NCBI GenBank assembly: GCA_008828725.1 | Contig: MEHQ01003627.1 | Location: 396,514-460,513, forward strand | DNA from: Saccharina japonica | Lineage: Eukaryota; Sar; Phaeophyceae; Laminariales; Laminariaceae | Length of the DNA: 64,000 nucleotides | Direction of reading: 5' to 3' | Shown: positions 39,464-52,700 of the stretch, piece by piece | Layout of the letters: each line of letters starts with the position of its first letter | Position numbering within the stretch: the stretch's first letter is position 1 | Position numbers and translations under genes: made by a program | Notes under the pieces: generated by a model | What the model was told of the DNA's origin: nothing | What the model saw: only the letters and a program-made list of their open reading frames with translations | The model's database searches: none

Positions 39464-42400
39464 GTGAGTAGTCAAAACCACTGTAGTATATACAAGGGGC
39501 TTCGCCGGCGGCCTGGACGGCCGCCGGTCGCAGCCTTGCGTGATGCCGGAATGTTATTATAGGGTTTCCCCCGTTGCCACGAAATTTTGACCAAGAATTT
39601 TGACCAAAAAAAAAGTCTGTCGTTTTTGGTCGAAAATAAACGCCCCGCCGGTGTGGTCTGTTCGCAAGCCGCAAAAAAAAAACGAGCAGCGGGAGAGAAA
39701 AGCGGGCACCGAAACGTACATACCGAACTGGTTTTGGAAGCACCAAGGTGCCTAGAACGCGCCACACATGACAACACCACCCCTACCCGCTTGGCACAGC
39801 AGCGAAATAAGTAGTAGAAACACGACGCTGCTGTTCCTGGGCGGTGACAAGCCCGGTAGCTTCTGTAATCGCGAGTGGTGTCAGGCGACCCCTCAAAAGC
39901 AGGTCTCTTTTATGCTCCATGGCGTACCGCACAGCAAAATCTTGAGCGCGAAGCAGCTTTTTCGTAACCACCAACCTTGCTAGCACACGAGACACAATAT
40001 AAGACAAGACCTGCGCGCTTGGTGCAGCTGCGACATAAGTAGCGGAAACACGACGCTGCTGTGGCTGGGCAGTGGCGAGCCCGGTAGCTTCTGTAGTCGT
40101 CAGTGGTGTGAGGCCACCTGTCAAAAGCAGCCCTCTTTTGTGCCCCATGCACAGCAAATTCGTTTGGCTCAAAGCCAGAATTTCCATAACCGCCGAGCCC
40201 GCTAGAACACCACACACAAGAGACGACCAGCCCTATCCGCTTGCTGCGGCCACGACATAAGTAGTAGGGGCAAGGTGCTGCTGACAATTTGACATCGGTG
40301 GTTGGGAGCACGGTCTCGTTTCAACTTCGGTCGATCAAGCCTTCCGCATTCGCTTGCGTTGTCTGTTGCTGCTGTTGCAGTTGCTGTGATCAAAAGGACA
40401 AACGCACAGAGGAAAGCTGATCGGGCTACTCGGCGATGGACACTAAACTACAGTTGTTTCTAAGGGACAAAAAACATAAACTTTTTCAAGCTCTTCGAAA
40501 TAATTCAAGATTTTGGGAATCACTACAAAAATAATTACCGAAAAAAATGTCCAAAAAACGCCCCGCAACCGCGTTTGGTCAAAATCTCAAACATAAAGAC
40601 CAAATCTTTGGTTTTTTTCTCATGGGGGAAACCCTCTATTAATAGCAGCATTGTAGCGAAGGACGGGGGTCAGACGTAATGCCAAGAGTTACACGTTGTT
40701 ATCAGCAGCAGCTTTGTGTCGAAGGATTGGAAATCAGACGTACTGCCAAGAGTTTGAGAGCGCTCTGCACACTGCGCCAGCGGGAGAGTTGGAAAACTAA
40801 CCTATACTCGTGGAATACAGGCTGGTTCAGGCATACACCCAATTTTTCGTCCAGTCGACGTGTAGAATGTCTGCATTGGCTAAAAATAGACAATCTTCCG
40901 AATGTTCTCACAATATATTGGTATCATACTGGACACTAGCCCTCCTCTCGCAAGTCTGGTTTACGTTTAGCGGGGGCGGGTGGTGAAAAATCGCTATTAG
41001 ACGCGGAAAATGAAGCGAAGTGGAATATTGGGGTGGTAGTAGTGGCGGTTACATTGACGAACCGGAACGCGGGGAGACTTCCTGAGAGCGTTGACGGGTT
41101 CCGAGAGCAGCACGGCCGGCGACGGAGGCGTGATGTGTCCGCGTGGCGTTGCCGGCCGCGCCGCTTCTGCTGCTTGCCTCGGGGACCGCGGAAGCGCCGG
41201 CTGTATGCTGATCCCCGGCGGCAAGGATAGCTGTCCTTGCGGGAGTGAAGGTGGAGCACGGGCGCAAACCGCCTCGTGACTTTTGCGCTCGCCCGAAGGA
41301 ATCCCGGGTGAGGAGCCCTTTTGCTGGTTTTTAGTGGGCGAATTGCGGAAGGACCTAGAACTGGCGCTACCGCCGAAAATGTGAGGCGCCTTTACCACTC
41401 TTGACCCACAAATCGTACCAGATAAAGTACCAAATATATTACGATTTGTTGGTGTTTTTACGTGTTTTTGGGTGTTTTTTTTTTAATCAAATCACGAGAA
41501 CCCGTCGACCCAACCCAGCCCTAATCCTAACCCTAACCCTAACCCTAACCCCAACCCTAGTCCAGGCTAAGGCTCGACCCGTGCGCGGCTTCGCCGCGCG
41601 TTTTGGACAATTTGAAAAAACAACGCGCGGACCACTACCAAAACCGTAATATATTTGGTACTTTATCTGGTACGATTTGTGGGTCAAGAGCTCTGGTAAA
41701 GGCTACTGGAAAATGTGGCCCGACCAATCACAGGCCTTCAAAGTGGTCAACAATAGTCAGGCGTTTCCGCCGTAGGAAAACATTTTTCCCCCCCAATTTT
41801 TTTTTCTGAACGAGCCGCTTCCAGGTGGTCCAAGGCATGTTTGTACAAAGTTTCACGCAAATATTCGAAGATCTGACTGCGTATGATCATATTAAGTCGT
41901 ATTTAACGCCCAAAATCGATTATATACTGAAACTAAGGGTCGTTCTTATCGAGCAACTTTTTTCCAAAATTTCCAAATAATTTTTTCGCGCAATTTAAGT
42001 AATTGCGAGGCAACGCCTATTTTTGCACTTTTACCGCAAAAAAGGCCAAATGTCCACGCCGTTTTTTGGAGATAGACCCTGAAATTTGGTACACGTGTTT
42101 TATGCGCCCTACCCGAGCCTTTTACGATTTTTTTTTTTTCGCCGGAAATGTCGGATCTCTTCAGACCCAAATTTCCAAAAAAAATACAAAACAAGCAATA
42201 TCTGACGGGAAAAAAAAAAAAAAAAAACCCATCCGTTAAAGTCTCGGGTAGGGTACATAAAACACGTGCGCCAAATTTCAGGGTCTATCTCCAAAAAACG
42301 GCGTGGACATTCGCCACTGAATGAATTTTGGGTGGTACGCTTGAACCAGCCTGTACATGTGATACTGCTGCTGCTGTACTCATATATATTATTTTATTCC

Positions 42401-45400
42401 CTAGGTTTACCTAGGGTCTTCTATATCGGAAACTCCAAACCTGTCTGTCTGTCTGTCTGTCTTCTGTCTGTCTGACCCCGGGTTCAAAGAGGCTCCAACC
42501 CTCGGCATTTTTTACTCCCAAACCTGACGCGTATATCGTGCGTATACCGCGCCCAGCGATAATCGATCGCCGACACACGTACAAGCAGTCTGGGCCAATT
42601 TTCGGTATACGGAGCCCTGCGCCTTGAGTTACGCGCGGCACCAGCACCCGGGCGAGCAACAACCGCTCACGCGAGCGTCGGTACGAGCAGCAAAATCGTT
42701 CGCAAATTTCCTACATCGCATCGCTTGTAACAGAAGTGAGATCACATCGTCGAGCCAATAGGTCGTTCAGCGGGCGTGGTTAACAGCGTTATTGAGATAC
42801 GTTGGGGCGCCCGCTCTTAATTTGCAAAGGGTCGTGCAGAAAGTTCCGTCTCAAGCTGCGGATGCTCTTTTGCTCACCTCGTTCTTGGTACCTACCAGAA
42901 TGGCTATTGCTGTAGATATATATGTGGGCGTTTATTCCTCCCTACAATCACCCTAACCCTGCAGGGTAGTTTCAAACGAGCCACAGTTAAAATCGAAGTA
43001 ACTCTGAGAAATAAAAATGTTTTATATGCGCGCGAGAGAAGGTTGTCTCTGCACGGCGGTCCCAGTGATACATATAACCTATTAGCCACCATTGATATCA
43101 TCGTATCGTCTTGATGCGGTCCTAGCAGCAGTACGAGTACGTACTATCATGCTCATTGTGCAGTTCGAGTACCCTGAATAAATATATTACCTGTAGTACG
43201 TATCGGTACTTTCCACGATCAACGGCCACAGCGTGAACGGTCTGAAGCCCCGACCCACTCCCCGCCGCCCCGCCTGTCTGTGAAGTTTTGTGATAATAGC
43301 ACTCGTATGACATTCAATCCGCAATCAATAATCAATCAATCGTAGTATGAACTACTGCTGCTGCTGCTGGATGATGCTGCTACGACGTACCAGGTACTGC
43401 ACTACTACTACCGTGTGTCGTCTGTGTGTCAGTGGGTCTACCCCCTTCATCTTGCTGCAATGATTTGTACTCGAAGAACAAGAACTATCTGCTGCTGCTT
43501 ACTTACTACGTATATAGAATACGCCTGACGCACTCCTCTACTTACTCTATCGCATCGATATATTCCATAGTAGACATAGAGAGAGAGGAAATCCTTGACT
43601 CGTACACGGGGTTTGTCGGCTGGGCGGGGAGCGGGTCGGGGCGCTGCCCCGACCCGCTCCCCGCCGCAAAGTTTGTAATGTGTGGCGACAAAAATACTCT
43701 TCTTGCCCTTGTACGCCTGTACGAAAAATACGTACTGCACTCAACTCGCCATCAATCGCATCAATCGTAAATATTCCGTGTGTGTACGTACTAATACGTA
43801 CGAGTACGAGTACAGTCGTGCAGCATGTCAAGATGTCAAGACCCAAGGGTATGGCAAGTTGATGTGGTATTGTCGGAGCGGTCAGCGAATTGGTGTGTCG
43901 CGCATCATTCAGCCACCGAGTGCAACGTGGTATTCATGGCGTTGCATTTCGTCGACGATGACATCGTATGGCTCATGGGGACCATGACCTATGTGTGATC
44001 ACAATGGTATCCTATGAATCTGGATTAGATCTCGGACCTCTTCGCCAAGCAGTGGCCATGTGCCATATTGTGAGAGCCGATCGATTGGTTGTGTGCTTCG
44101 CCATGACACACGAGACGACCGCCGCTTCGGGCGCACCGCCTCGCCTTGGAAGGTGTATGTATTTTTGTTAGCTTGTACGTACAGGATCGAGTAGCTGATG
44201 ACCTGTAGGTGTACTTCATCATGTACATACAGCAGCTTTTGTAATGTTGCCTGACGTTATTGAGCAGCGTCCTCCAAGTATGTATGTATGTGCTCGTCAG
44301 GTGCTTGCGCACAACGCAGCTTAAATCAGCGTCCTCCACATTAATTATCGTCGGGTGCTACCGCACAGATCATGAAATCGTGGATAGACTCGGACTCTCT
44401 CCCAAGGCATGGGCCATGCGCCATAGAGAGCACGACGATTGGTTTTGTGCTTCGCATGACACACACGAACGACCGCCTGACCCACTCCGCTTCCTGGCAA
44501 TTCCATTCAAACAATATTTCACGGACGCGCATACACCGGGTTGCTAGCTGGGCGGGGCACGCGCCCCGACCCGCTCCGCACCGCCTCGCCTGTGAAGTAT
44601 TATGTATTGTTGTAGCTTGTACGTACAGTAGCTATGCCTGGTATTCATCATGTACATACAGCAGCTTTTGTAATGTTGCCTGACGTTAATGAGCAGCGTC
44701 CTCCATGTATGTATGTGCTCGTCAGGTGCTTGCGCACAACGCACAGCTTAAATCAGCGTCCTCCACATTAATTCTCGTCGGGGTGACGACCGTTTGACCC
44801 ACTCCGCTTCCTGGCAATCCCATTCAAGCAATATATCACGGACGCGCATACACAGGGTTGCTAGCTGGGCGAGGCACGGGGGTCGGGGTTGCGCCCCGAC
44901 CCGCTCCGCACCTTGCCTCGCCTGTGAAGTATTATGTATTGTTGTAGCTTGTACGTAGCTATGCCTGGTATTCATCATGTATATACAGCAGCTTTTGTAA
45001 TGTTGCCTGACGTTAATGAGCAGCGTCCTCCATGTATGTATGTATGTGCTCGTGAGGTGCTTGCGCACAACGCAGCTTAAATCAGCGTCCTCCACATTCA
45101 TTATCGTCGGGTGCTACCGCACAACGCAGCGTATATCACCTCGGCTCAGCAGCAGCAGCAGCAGCAGCAGCAGCACGCTGCTGCAGCAGTCCTCCACGTT
45201 ATCGTCAGGTGGCTGCGCCGTCCCTTTGCACAGTTGCACTTCCCATCCATGTAAAGCTCAGTACAAGTTCGCCCGTCACGATGACAGACTCGACCCAGAG
45301 CTATACAACCAAGCTAGGTTAAGTATTGAATCGGTATAACTTTATCTAGCCACAAAGGCTACAGAGTCAAATTTTTATACCAGGTACAACACGGCGTAGA

Positions 45401-46694
45401 TGGATTGATGGGCTACAGAGCCAAATCATGTTTGGAGTCGAACTAAGTAGGGGAGGGGATTACTAAAAAAAGATGGAATTAGACCTCGAAACAGAGTTGA
45501 AAGGCAGGGGATTTGGGAAATTAAATAATTTCCGCGACAGAGCCCAGTAACTAAAGTCCCTGGGAAAACAACAGTATTTCCTACGTACGTCACGAGTCAC
45601 TCGTGATGTTGACACAGGTTCGCAAATTGCGTACAGGCCATGGATCGAAACCGATGGAAGCTCTAGCGGTAGATATCTCTGGCCCCCAACGGGGTTCTCA
45701 GCGTGGGTGCCCCCTAATGGCTGTCGACCGCACAAGCTGGCTTTGCTGTCTCTTCGATCCGCAGGCCCACGAGCAGGCAGCTGCTCTAGGGTGTTGCCGG
45801 ATATTCTTTGGCGTTTTTTGCCGGGGTGGCTTCCACCCTCCAGTAATTGACGTAGAATTTTCCTAGGGTTCGTGCAAACTTCACTATTAATACTACTACT
45901 GCTGTACTTCAACTTACTTATCACACGTACGTGCGTCCTGCGTACTACTGGCTGCTGCTGTATCTTCTGTTTATATATCATACCTGGTAGGAAGTTGCTG
46001 CTGCTGCCGTAGGTACTTATACGCCACATGCCACAACATACCAGTACTACTATTCATACGTACTGCAGTACAATACCGCGGTAGGCGGGTACTATACATT
46101 CAGTTGTACGTACGTACAGCAGTACGTAATGCAGCGCAGCGCCGCGCGGTGCCGTGCGGTGTCGTGGCCTGCCGTGCGGTCCTGCAGTGCTGTGCCGTGC
46201 TGTGCCTTCTCTTCCGTACATCTACTTATACAGCAGCAAATATAATTAGTACTATTAATAGTAGTACGTACTAACACTATCGTTTCTTCCCCGGGGTACG
46301 TCATATTATGATACACACACCAGGTGCAATACTATGATGTACCGGTCGCAGCCTTGCGTGATGCCGAAAATGTTAGCGGCATTGTGGCGAAGGATCGGGG
46401 TCAGACGTATTGCCAAGAGTTGAGAGTTTTCTCTACACACGATAGCAACATTGTGGCGAAGGTTTAACATCGGACGTACTGCGAAGAGTTGAGAGCGCCC
46501 GACACTCTGCCCACGGAGGATGACAATAATGACTACCGTTATACTGTAGTGCGATACTACTGCTGTACATGCGTGTGTGTACTCGTATGTACATGGGATT
46601 TTTGTCGCAGACCTGGCGCATTAATTATATGCTGTGCAGCTCTGCCTGCCGAGCGAGCTTCCACACCTTTTCGACGCAGACGAACAACAACAAT

Positions 46695-46726
<32 letters not shown>

Positions 46727-49700
46727 CCAACAGTTAACAACAGCACTGCAGTACGGGGTACTAACTGTTGTGGCACCGCAGTACTGATACGTGTGTGTAT
46801 CTTCGATACTGGTCATACATCATATACCACCCGCATACTTTCGACGGCTCACAGCTAGTGGAATGCATCATAGGTACTGCTGTTGTAGTACTGATATATA
46901 CGTGCATCTTCGATACATATCCGACGCACGTATGCTGTGCCGCTGCTGCTGCTGCATCTGCACTCCTTCTCCGCGCGAGAGAACAATCAAAACAGAAAAC
47001 GACAAAACATCGTGCTTATGTACTATACATTCAGTTGTACGTACGTACAGCAGTACGTAATGCAGCGCAGCGCCGCGCGGTGCCGTGCGGTGCCGTGCGG
47101 TGTCGTGGCCTGCCGTGCGGTCCTGCAGTGCTGTGCCGTGCTGTGCCTTCTCTTCTTCCGTGCATCTACGTACAGCAGAAAATATAATTAATACTACGGA
47201 GTAGTACGTACTAACACTATCGTTTCTTCCCCGGGTACTCATATTATGATACACAGCCAGGTGCAATAATATGATGTACCGCGTCGCAGCCTTGCGTGAT
47301 GCCGAAAATGTTAGGGGCATTGTGGCGAAGGATCGGGGTCAGACGTATTAGCCAAGAGTTGAGAGTGCTCTACACACGTTAGCTATATTGTGGCCAAGGC
47401 TGAACACGGACGTACTGCGAAGCGCCCCACACACTGCCCACAGAGAATGACAATATGACTGCCGTTATACTTAAAGCCCGGTCTGTAGACTATGCGCCAA
47501 AACGCTCACAGGGCACGATTCTTGGTAGATTTCGCCGTAGATCTGGACGTCAAGGCGACTTCTCGTAGAAATACTGGGTTCTTCGGCGTGTCGCGGTCAG
47601 ATCCCCCCAACGTATTTTGGGGTTAGACTCGGCTAGATGTCACAGATTGGGGAAGACGCCGTACCTCGCTCAACACACTACAACAACTAACCCAGACTAA
47701 CCTACGACTTGCTGCTCGCTGGGAAAGGCCTGCAAGGACGGAGTTCCGCGATTCTGAGCCGCGGGAGACGGAGGCACGGGGACAAATAATGACTTCGTCC
47801 AACCATACATAATTGGTAACATCTAGGGAACAGCAGGGCAACGATTGCCCTGCTCTACAATTATTATTATTATTTTTTTAATATATATGTGTGTGCTCGT
47901 ACCAGGTATATATGTATCTTGGTCACAAACCTGACACATGCGCATTGTATGCTGTACACGGTGTGGGCCTACACGCCTACACATCTTCGAAACAGGCGAA
48001 CAACGGCGACGACAGCAGCAACAGCAACTGATACATGCGTGTATCTTTGATAGTGGTCATACATTTCCAACCCACATACTTTGAACTGCTCACAGCTCGT
48101 GATAGGTACTGTTGTAGTACAGCAGTAGTAGTACTGATACATACATGTTTTCGATATATACATATACCAGGTATACCCGATGCACGTATACATCTACGCG
48201 CCTCCTCCGAGAGAGAACAAAAAACAAAAAACGGTAAAAAACGACAAAAAATCGTGTTTCCCCATCCCCGTTTGCCAATGCCATTTTTTTACGTTAAAAC
48301 CCTCAACAGCATGCAGCGCAGTCCGTTAAAAAGGTTCGACCACAGCTGCTGCTGTACAAATCATCGGAGCTCCGCAACAACATTGACAGTGCATGAGCTG
48401 CTACTCTCCATATCACACGTGCTACTTGCTGTAGACTACATACATACATACGTACACGTATACGTACAGCAGCAGGAGCTCTCTCTCGGCGAAAAAAATA
48501 TTGATGGCAGTTCTCGACAAAGCCTGGGTGGCATGTATGTGTTCTCTGGGCGTCTCAGATCTGAGCACACAGCCTCCCACGCAGGCCTCCACAATGTTGA
48601 CGGTGGCCGGGAAGCCGACCCCCCCCACGGGTCGGAGGTCAAAGAACACGTACGTGAAAAAAACACGCGAAGACATCGGCGTTGTCGGTGGGCAATGTGC
48701 CCAAACGCTCACAGGGCACGCTTTTTCGGAGATCTCGTCGTAGATCTCGACGTTGAGGCCTCGCGCGCGCGCTACGGCGCCGAGCGGGCGGATCAGCTAA
48801 GCCGCCGGTTGCAGGCGAGGCGGGGGCACGCCTCAGCGAAGAAACCGCGCGGAGAGGCGGTCAGAGGCGGGAGATATCCGCAGACCTAAGGATGTGCATA
48901 TGTGATAAGCGAACTAACATATATAGATTTACATACAGGGTGTCGTTTGGTTCTTGCCGACGGTACGTTTTTGGTTGCACATGATGCCAGCCCGATACCT
49001 GGTACTCGTATATACATACAAGGGCTCCGCTGCGCGGGCGGCTAACGCCGCCCGCTACGCTCGCGGAAGGAAGAATAGAAACAAATAAATGTGCAAAGGG
49101 TAAAAGAGGGACACATGGTCCGTCCGGGACAATACTTCCAATTACGTTTTTGGTCATAACGTGTGAACAAAAAACATTGGAAACGCAACACAGTGATCAT
49201 CGTGACCGCGGCGTCGAGATACTTCGATAGCCGTGGAGTTTTTGTTTTGGAAAAAATGCAACATTTTCGGCCGAAAATGCGCTGAAAATATTTTGAAACG
49301 GCCAGATTTTTTTTTTTTTTACTCCGGTATCGTTTCGAAGTGACCCGGCATCCCGCATTTATTTGAGGTTGCCGTTCGTAAATTTACGAGACCTGGTCGA
49401 TGTCGGTACTTTGGCACAGCAGTGAGGAAGGCCTGTAAGTCGTCTGAGTGTGTGGTATATGGAGCTGTCTGTGTGGTAGCTGACAACCAGTTATTATGCG
49501 GCAAAACAAAATGAGATGTATCTCCAGAAATATCTATTCGTGTAAAACAAACATAATTTTTTCCTGACCGCGTTGACAAGACGCGTCGTTTGCCGTCATA
49601 TTTCAAAATCGTACCGTGGGGTACCCTATACCAAAGCGAAGACTATACCCTCAATATCCGGGTTTTCGCCTATAGCTCCGTCAATTTTTCAACAATTCTA

Positions 49701-52700
49701 AATTTAAATAGCTTTCCCTGACCGCAAGTACAAGGGCGGTCCGAATCCGTCGTCTTTTTCATCTTGTGAAAAATGTGACACCCATACCAAAGCGAACAGA
49801 TAATACGTGTTTTTTCGATATAAATCGGCAAATAAACATTCGAAAAAAAAAATAATCGGTACGAAGGGTGGTCTTGAATACGGCTATTTGAAGGTGTAAC
49901 AGATTTCAGAACAGCACCGTCCACCCTGAGGAAACTGCACCTGAGTGCTGGGGGAAAAAATTGGAAGATTCCGGGTAAACGGACTATATATAAGCTGCAA
50001 CTGGCGACTTGATAATGCCAAGAGCTCCATACGAAATCCTCGAGCTCACAGCTATTGTTTTTTTATTTTTTAAATATGTATGTCGGCAAATACAGGACAG
50101 AAAGTGAATATCTATCTTCCAGCACGAAAAAAGATCGCGAAGAAAGAAAAGCTCCACTCCGAGGGCATCTGACGCCGTCCGCTACGCTCGTGCAAGGAAA
50201 GGGGCAGAAGAGGTTCACGATGTGGTGCAAGGACCGACTTGGAAATGCCAAGAAATTCTTATGGTCCAATGCAGTGAAATACGTACTGCTGTACGTACGT
50301 ACGTACAACTGAACGTACGTACTGCTGTACGTACGTACAACTGAACGCACATTACCCGCCTACCGCTCTGTATCGTACTGCAGGAGTACTGGTATGTTGC
50401 ATGTGGCAAAGCACCTGCGACACGACAGCAGCCGTCGTACACCACAAAAATAATACAAAAATACAGGCGACTTGCAAATTCATACGAAGTAGATAGATAG
50501 AGCTCCATGCTCCAGGACAACGAAGCTCTATATTCGAAAGGAAGAGAAAGCACAGCTACACGGCTCACAGCACGGCGCTGCGCTGCCTGCTGTGGGTGTG
50601 TTTTCTGCCTTTTCCGTGACTATGCTATGCGTGCTGGTACAACAACAGTAGCAGTAGTAGTAAGGTGTGACAAAGAACAGAGATCGACAACTAACTACAG
50701 CAACAACACACAGCAATGACAACAAAAACAACCCACACACCCACACACACCCACACACACATCGACCCACCCATTTACCCACCCACACACCCAGCATGTA
50801 TATATGTGCTACAGCAGCACAGCAGTACGCCGGACTATGTTAGAGCGGGGCTGGTATTCAAGCGGACACAAAACAATTGCCGGCATTGGTGCGGAGCCCT
50901 GGTAGCACGATGCTGGCACCCAGGCGGATTTTTTTATCTTGAAATGAATGCGGATAGAAGAAAGCAAAGAAAGCAAATAAAATACAGAACTTTGGGAAAG
51001 CGAGTAAATTTTCCTTCGGCAATTAAAGGCTGAGAGTGGCTGTGAGGTACGAAGATATGCCGAGGAAAGCTTCCGAACCCCAAAGGGTATTTGTATGGAT
51101 TTACAAGGCTTTCCTACGGAGTGGTCTTAATATAGTAAAGGCGACGCAAGAAAAACGGGTTACCTCGCCAGCAGCAGAGCGTCAACATAATGCACAGCAG
51201 CAGCTGCAGCAGCTGCAGCAGCAAAAAAGACAGAAGCAACAAACTGCACTGCTGCATCTTCATCTAAAGCCGAGGAGTGCGGACAAAGCGTTTATTGTGT
51301 AGACGAAGAAGGAAACTAATAACAATAAACATTGTGCACGTAGATATATACGAACTCTCGTTTTATGTTTTACCATGCTGCCACCTGCTGGTCGAGCATT
51401 TACGAAAAAAAAAATAAGAACTGGGTCACGATCCACACACGCAGTCAACCACGTATCAACCGACCCACCGACACCCACCCACCCACTCTCACGTACTTAC
51501 CAACATCCACTCACATCACTCACACCCACCCACCCAACCACCGACCTACCCACCCAACCACGTACGTACGTGCGCACCAACCGATCGACACACACACGCA
51601 CCAACCGATCCACCCATCCACAATCTACAACAACAGCAGAGTGAAATCAGTATACAGCAGCACCAGTACGTACAGCAATAATAATAGTAGTAGTCCTTAT
51701 ATAACCCATCTACAGCAGCAATAACAACAACAGCAGCAGCAGCAGTCCAGCAGTACGACTCGTACGTACGTACAGCGGACACAAACAAAACGCCGGCATG
51801 GATGCGCAGCCCTTGTACGTACAGCAGTGTAAACAAAACGCCGGCATGAATTCACAGCCCTTGTACGTACAGCAGTGGCCCTTTTTTTTCTTTTTTTTTT
51901 CGGTCGATTTTTTTACGTCTGGCCTTTTTATCTTGAAATTAGTGTAAAAGTGGCTAACTCGCGAAGTTATGGGCCGATTTCGATTTTGACCGAAGTTCTG
52001 GAGATCCATATTTTCACATCTGGGGGACTCTTTAGGAAAAAATTACTTGATTTTAGTATGGCCAGGAAAATTACTTGATTTTAGTATGGATATTTTGTTA
52101 TCTTGAAATTAGTGTGGATTTTGGACCCGGGCCGCAAAGCCCTCCGAATACGCTGGGAACCCCTCCCCTCCTGCGGGTAGATGTCAGTTGGGCTGTTTGC
52201 ATAATACGTCAGTACAATACGTCAGTTTGGCTGTTACGTCAGTTGCTGTTTGCGAAGAGCTCAGTTGGCCTGTTTGAAGGGCTGGTTGCGAAACAAAAGG
52301 TCTGTTTGCAAAGAGCTGTGTATCAGTTGGTCTGTACGGACAAAGAGGATCGAGTAACTACGGACCTCTAATCGTGAAAGAATAGATATGTTTATACGCG
52401 TATGTATGCACCTGGTACGAGCTGGGTCAGCCATAAAGTGGTTCAAACGTTCAAACATCGGATGATGCCCCCATCAATTTAAAGATTTTTGACGTGTTTT
52501 TTTCACACGTTGTACGACGATGTACAGCAGTAGTTCGTAGTTCATGCACCCATGCACTCGACAGATTAGATATATAATTTAAATAAACCTAACTTAGTTC
52601 TTAGACGAACCTGACCATCCTTTGGTCTGCGGATCTCTCCCGCCACTGACCGCCTTTCCGCGCGGTTTCTTCGCCGAGGCGTGCCCCCGCCTCGCCTGCA

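Noticed and set aside
39783-40311. Transposase in the TIR element at 39557-40642
   Set aside because: The minus frames repeat the same peptide twice because of a ~221-bp duplication and contain no catalytic pattern.
41523-41560. True chromosome end (telomere)
   Set aside because: The CCCTAA tract is only ~35 bp, lies between perfect inverted repeats and is followed by 22 kb of sequence with a host gene.
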